From Flavobacteriales bacterium (GTDB lineage: Bacteria > Bacteroidota > Bacteroidia > Flavobacteriales_D > Sanyastnellaceae), in NCBI GenBank assembly GCA_015660615.1, contig DQKQ01000006.1, positions 1-6,662 of the forward strand: a DNA stretch of 6,662 nt, in the 5' to 3' direction. This document shows positions 4,281 to 6,662 of the stretch, one piece after another (the first letter of the stretch is position 1; every line of letters starts with the position of its first letter). The translations under genes were made by a program, and so were the position numbers. Below the pieces are notes generated by a model. It was given only the letters and a program-made list of their open reading frames with translations, had not been told where the DNA came from and ran no database searches.

Positions 4281-4401
4281 GTTTTGCGGGAGTTTTATCT
4301 TCTTATTATCTTTTTCCTCTACTTTATTCTTGACACATTACAATAACAATGGTACAATGAACATGTAGTAACTGAATAGTACGCTGTTTTACGGGAGTTT
4401 T
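4281..4401 (+). repeat. pair of 16-nt direct repeats
   Basis: GTTTTGCGGGAGTTTT at 4281-4296 and GTTTTACGGGAGTTTT at 4386-4401 differ at one base and are 105 bases apart, one on each side of the promoter at 4330-4358. GAGCATGT or GAACATGT precedes each one, at 4265-4272 and 4359-4366. The core resembles GCACGGGAGTT at 2422 in the repeat module. Confidence 0.6.
4330..4358 (+). promoter_or_regulatory. consensus sigma70 promoter
   Basis: TTGACA at 4330-4335 and TACAAT at 4353-4358 have a 17-bp spacer. It uses the same -10 variant as the DUF932 promoter but lacks the palindromic spacer. Transcription should begin near 4365, about 465 bases before the first gene on this strand (4831). Confidence 0.85.
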
Positions 4402-4830
4402 GCTTAATTAAACAGAAGATTTAAGTGGCTGAATTCAAAGGGTCACTTATTGTGGGGGACGCACATGCCATGAAGCAGCCAGCCAAAATCCGACAGCCAC
4501 AAGAGAGGTTGCTAGCTTACTAGTTGTTATAGTGTTTAAGAGACTCAGTACAAACAAAAACAATAGAAAATAAGCGGTTTTTCCGGTACGAAAGACGAAT
4601 CACCAATTTCGACTAAAAAACCACCTCAGCAGGCGACGACACAACATAGTACATCAATCCCCTATGACCTCTGGTCCTATATGTAGTCAAATGTGTTATA
4701 GCCAATTAAAGAATTAGAAAGAATAAGAAACCTTTGACAGGCGAATCAAAACTATTTTGTGTATTAATTAAGAGTTCTTCCAATTTGGAGCCTCAACACA
4801 CGAGGCGATGAACATTAAGAAAGGTTGATA
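4365..4830 (+). other. long untranslated leader or non-coding RNA region
   Basis: No open frame with credible length and ribosome binding site is present. Several hairpins are visible. AAGTG/CACTT spans 4433-4448, and TTGTGG/CCACAA joins 4450-4455 to 4497-4502. GGTTTTT (4576-4582) pairs with AAAAACC (4616-4622) around an inner CGAAA/TTTCG stem (4589-4593 and 4607-4611). GCCTC/GAGGC (4790-4806) lies 24 bases before the ATG at 4831. No strong terminator separates the promoter at 4330 from the operon, so the simplest reading is a structured 5' leader. An independent small RNA is an alternative. No known riboswitch was recognised. Confidence 0.4.
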
Positions 4831-5049
4831 ATGGACACAATTATTCAGAGGTTTCATTGGTTTGCGGGTATTACTATTCTAGCACTTATTGGTTTGTTGG
4901 TGGTCTTGGGTTTTAGCCGAATTGAATGGCTAGATATGGTACTCGGGATTGCTCTCGCTATACTAGGTTGGTTTGCCGGTGTAAATGGAGGTATTGCGGC
5001 TACATTGATGAAATTCGATAATATCAATAAGGATGAAGGAAATGACTGA
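4831..5049 (+). CDS. small two-TM membrane protein, 72 aa
   Basis: Two hydrophobic segments, at about residues 10-28 and 34-58, are separated by a short SRIEWLD turn. A polar, acidic tail (FDNINKDEGND) follows. This is the size and layout of a small two-TM phage protein. Some holins look like this, but no lysis genes are nearby, so holin is only a possibility. The ATG at 4831 is preceded by AAAGG (4820-4824) with a 6-base spacing. A TTG at 4825 would be a poorer start. The last eight bases overlap the next gene if that starts at 5042. Confidence 0.75.
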   Translation: MDTIIQRFHWFAGITILALIGLLVVLGFSRIEWLDMVLGIALAILGWFAGVNGGIAATLMKFDNINKDEGND

Positions 5050-5410
5050 CCACTTGATGTTTACAATAACTACTCCAGAGAACCTTTTACATCTTGCTCT
5101 CTATGCAGCAGTAAATATAGAAGATGAGAATAATAGCGTACGTTTGGTGGCGGATGAGCTAATCTTGGGCTATATAATTCACGATTTCTCTAAGGATAAA
5201 ACAAAGGAGTACACCGAAAAAGACATGCAAGAGAAATATCACAGCATGTGCCTGGATTTTACCTTGACAAGGATGGAACAGGAAGGTTTAATAGAGGTAG
5301 ACTTATCAGGAGAAGAAGCGTCTTATAAGCTAACTAGCAAAGGAAAAAAGTACCTATCAACGATGCCAACTACTATGCCATTTTTTAAAAGGGATGATTC
5401 TGATGACTAA
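5042..5410 (+). CDS. putative winged-helix-like protein, 122 aa
   Basis: The C-terminal half has a pattern often seen in winged helix-turn-helix proteins: a helix ending TRMEQEGLIEVD, a short turn (SGEEA), then YKLTSKGKKYL, like the wing and last helix of MarR/PadR-type folds. The N-terminal half (TPENLLHLALYAAVNIEDEN) is helical with no recognised motif. A DNA-binding role is therefore an inference. The start is uncertain between ATGs at 5033 and 5042. Neither has an ideally spaced ribosome binding site, and AAGGA at 5036-5040 lies almost on the second one. Coupling to the upstream gene probably helps. The 3' end overlaps the next gene. Confidence 0.7.
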   Translation: MTDHLMFTITTPENLLHLALYAAVNIEDENNSVRLVADELILGYIIHDFSKDKTKEYTEKDMQEKYHSMCLDFTLTRMEQEGLIEVDLSGEEASYKLTSKGKKYLSTMPTTMPFFKRDDSDD

Positions 5411-5588
5411 TGAAGACTATTGCCAGAACTGCGAAGGCAGCGGAAAAGACATTGAAAATGTTTGTCCGAAGTGCCAAGAGAACGAGGCTCATAGTGAATG
5501 TGTCATTAATATCGTAGAGGTTCCTTGCCTGCATTGTGATTGGGAAGGATACGTTCGAGTCTGTGGGGAACTAGATGGAGATTATTAA
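5403..5588 (+). CDS. small zinc-finger protein with CxxCxGxG motif, 61 aa
   Basis: Three CxxC pairs are visible at C7/C10, C21/C24 and C42/C45. The first belongs to CQNCEGSG, matching the CxxCxGxG motif of DnaJ-type zinc fingers, and the third to CLHCDWEGY, a degenerate version of it. The protein probably folds around one or two zinc ions. No J domain is present, so co-chaperone activity cannot be claimed. The start at 5403 has AAGGGA (5389-5394) eight bases upstream. An in-frame ATG at 5394 overlaps that site. It overlaps the previous gene by eight bases, and its TAA shares a base with the next ATG (TAATG). Confidence 0.75.
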   Translation: MTNEDYCQNCEGSGKDIENVCPKCQENEAHSECVINIVEVPCLHCDWEGYVRVCGELDGDY

Positions 5589-6145
5589 TGATAAACCCTA
5601 AGAATATCGTACGATACGATTATAGCTACCGCGAGCTGGAAGAGCTACTTATCTTCTGCGTCTGTGTGGCAGGTAAGAGGGCGAAAGATATCGCTCCCCG
5701 TGTCCATAGTCTGTGTAACCGGATAGCGAGTCCACTTTGTTTGAATATCTACTATACTAGGGAAGAATTAGCAAAACGTCTTAAAAAATTAGGTATCGGT
5801 TGCTACAACGCAAAAGCAGGGACTATCTATGATATAGTTGGTCCGAATGGTCCTGGTGACCTTCGTACGTGCTCGCTGAGCGACCTGGAAGCGATTAAAG
5901 GTATCGGACCTAAAACCTCGCGGTTCTTTCTTATGTCGTCACGAGCGGGAGTCGTACACGCCACGCTGGATACACATCTTCTACGTTGGATGCGAGACAA
6001 TGGAGTGGAAAATGTTCCTAAATCGACGCCAACTGGCAAAAGATACCTTGACTTAGAGAAAACATTTATTACAATGATACCAGAAGGCAAGAGTGCCGCC
6101 GAATTTGACCTGGAAATTTGGAACAAGTATAGTAATGGGAGTTAA
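5588..6145 (+). CDS. HhH-GPD superfamily DNA glycosylase, 185 aa
   Basis: This family flips damaged or modified bases out of DNA and cleaves the glycosidic bond, and lyase members also cut the backbone. The helix-hairpin-helix is at about residues 98-113 (SDLEAIKGIGPKTSRF), with K109 at the position of the catalytic lysine of endonuclease III-like and Ogg-like enzymes. D128 in HATLDTHLLRW is the conserved GPD aspartate. Keeping both predicts a bifunctional glycosylase/lyase. At 185 residues it is shorter than most bacterial members and lacks a C-terminal four-cysteine iron-sulfur motif, closer to Ogg2-like compact enzymes. The base recognised is unknown. The ATG at 5588 has GGAGA at 5577-5581 and a TAATG overlap with the previous gene. 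Confidence 0.88.
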   Translation: MINPKNIVRYDYSYRELEELLIFCVCVAGKRAKDIAPRVHSLCNRIASPLCLNIYYTREELAKRLKKLGIGCYNAKAGTIYDIVGPNGPGDLRTCSLSDLEAIKGIGPKTSRFFLMSSRAGVVHATLDTHLLRWMRDNGVENVPKSTPTGKRYLDLEKTFITMIPEGKSAAEFDLEIWNKYSNGS

Positions 6146-6148
6146 GTT

Positions 6149-6265
6149 ATGGCTACTGTCGCTTGGTGGATTTTAGTGGGAACTTTTCTTTGCTCTATCC
6201 ATTACCAAGAAAGTGCTACTATAGTCTTGGGTTTTATCCTCACTCGTTCATACCTAAAGGTATAA
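6149..6265 (+). CDS. 38-residue hydrophobic membrane peptide
   Basis: An ATG at 6149 follows an excellent ribosome binding site (GGGAG at 6137-6141, 7-base spacing), three bases after the glycosylase stop. The frame ends at TAA 6263-6265. The peptide has two hydrophobic stretches, at about residues 3-17 (TVAWWILVGTFLCSI) and 23-32 (ATIVLGFILT), around a polar HYQES turn. It ends in a basic tail (RSYLKV), so it is probably a small membrane protein. No family is recognised. The spacing to both neighbours and the strong ribosome binding site support it as a real gene despite its size. Confidence 0.6.
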   Translation: MATVAWWILVGTFLCSIHYQESATIVLGFILTRSYLKV

Positions 6266-6269
6266 AAAC

Positions 6270-6473
6270 ATGACAAAAGAAATCGTTGAACAATACATGG
6301 AAGATAACGCATTTCTCAACGCCGATCATAAATTGAGAATCCATGAGGTGTATGCTGGGCGTTTTCGAGTTAACGTATGGCAGCACGATCCCGTTAATAA
6401 GATTTATAGCTCTTACTTTATTCGGGCTAATGAGAGCGGGGTCATCTCTTGTGATCCACAGTTGGGTGCATAA
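6270..6473 (+). CDS. hypothetical protein, 67 aa
   Basis: No family is recognised. The sequence begins with a short helix (MTKEIVEQYMEDNAFL). It then appears beta-rich, with alternating strands such as RIHEVYAGRFRVNVW and SSYFIRANESGVIS, resembling a small mixed alpha/beta domain. No membrane segment or cysteine pair is present. AAAGG at 6256-6260 lies nine bases before the ATG at 6270. The gene starts four bases after the preceding stop, and its TAA overlaps the next ATG (TAATG). Confidence 0.75.
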   Translation: MTKEIVEQYMEDNAFLNADHKLRIHEVYAGRFRVNVWQHDPVNKIYSSYFIRANESGVISCDPQLGA

Positions 6474-6662
6474 TGCCTGATCTAATATCACAATCGTTTT
6501 TGTATTGCCCTTCTGTTGAGAACTTCACCTCAGTTAAGGGTAGTAAAAACTACCTTGTTCGTCATGGAGCGTCCCCATATGGTAAACACCTATATGAATG
6601 GCATTGTGAGTGTGACGGTTTCAAATACCGTAAGAAGTGCCGACATATAGAAGAAGCAAAGA
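6473..6662 (+). CDS. SWIM zinc-finger protein, N-terminal part (cut by the window end)
   Basis: The frame starts at the ATG sharing a base with the previous stop (TAATG) and is still open at the window edge after 63 codons. WHCECDGFKYRKKCRHI at residues 43-59 matches the SWIM zinc-binding pattern C-x-C-x(n)-C-x-H, with C45, C47, C56 and H58. The preceding region (KNYLVRHGASPYGKHLYEW) looks like the short beta strands that usually lead into a SWIM finger. SWIM domains bind nucleic acids or proteins and occur in transposases, SWI2/SNF2 ATPases and small phage proteins. Which type this is depends on sequence beyond the window. No strong ribosome binding site is visible, consistent with translational coupling. 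Confidence 0.8.
   Translation, partial: MPDLISQSFLYCPSVENFTSVKGSKNYLVRHGASPYGKHLYEWHCECDGFKYRKKCRHIEEAK

Noticed and set aside
4470..4523. A 17-codon ORF starting at 4470 (MKQPAKIRQ...)
   Set aside because: It has no properly spaced ribosome binding site, lies within potential stems of the leader and has no recognisable feature.
4734..4768. A promoter from TTGACA (4734-4739) to TATTAA (4762-4767)
   Set aside because: The spacer would be 22 bp, no better -10 lies at 16-18 bp, and no extended -10 motif is present.
4808..4828. A six-codon leader peptide (MNIKKG) before the two-TM gene
   Set aside because: It has no clear ribosome binding site or regulatory codon run. It is too short to support.
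5827..6126. A 99-codon minus-strand frame opposite the glycosylase
   Set aside because: It is a shadow of a gene with clear catalytic motifs on the other strand.

Overview
The window looks like part of a tailed bacteriophage genome, or a phage-derived element. It holds short, tightly packed genes with overlapping stop and start codons, many unrecognised proteins under 130 residues, a DUF932 phage/plasmid-like protein and a SWIM zinc-finger protein. No bacterial housekeeping gene is visible. AGGAG-type ribosome binding sites and near-consensus sigma70 promoters (TTGACA, 17 bp, TATAAT or TACAAT) point to a bacterial host whose housekeeping RNA polymerase reads these genes. The host cannot be named from the sequence.

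Layout. (1) 1-200: the end of a + strand operon, with a C-terminal fragment, a possible 27-residue membrane peptide and a strong terminator. (2) 205-1647: a repeat-rich intergenic cassette (A) and a promoter drive a small CxxC protein. A second promoter with a palindromic operator in its spacer drives the DUF932 gene, which ends at a GNRA-loop terminator. (3) 1656-2461: a second copy of the cassette (B) ends in a perfect consensus promoter. That promoter reads into about 335 bases without a convincing gene, then a small zinc-finger ORF. This module is flanked by a 14-bp direct repeat and contains two degenerate copies of a composite repeat. (4) 2462-4008: a minus-strand island with a small acidic protein, a structured terminator region, a one-TM protein, a 2-oxoglutarate/Fe(II) oxygenase and a three-TM protein. 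(5) 4009-4830: 822 bases without a supported gene, but with inverted repeats, a 16-nt direct repeat, one consensus promoter and a long, potentially structured leader. (6) 4831-6662: a + strand operon with a two-TM protein, a winged-helix-like protein, a CxxC/CxGxG zinc protein, an HhH-GPD DNA glycosylase, a 38-residue membrane peptide, a 67-residue unknown and the start of a SWIM zinc-finger protein cut by the window edge.

How it fits together. The duplicated terminator-repeats-promoter arrangement at 167-347 and 1621-1820 suggests that one DNA-binding protein controls at least two transcription units. The DUF932 promoter carries a separate palindrome and may answer to another regulator. The oxygenase and the glycosylase are the only genes with a predictable enzymatic activity. 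The glycosylase implies phage-encoded base excision. The oxygenase target is unknown. The least explained parts are the repeat module at 1840-2461 and the untranslated transcripts expected downstream of the promoters at 1792 and 4330.
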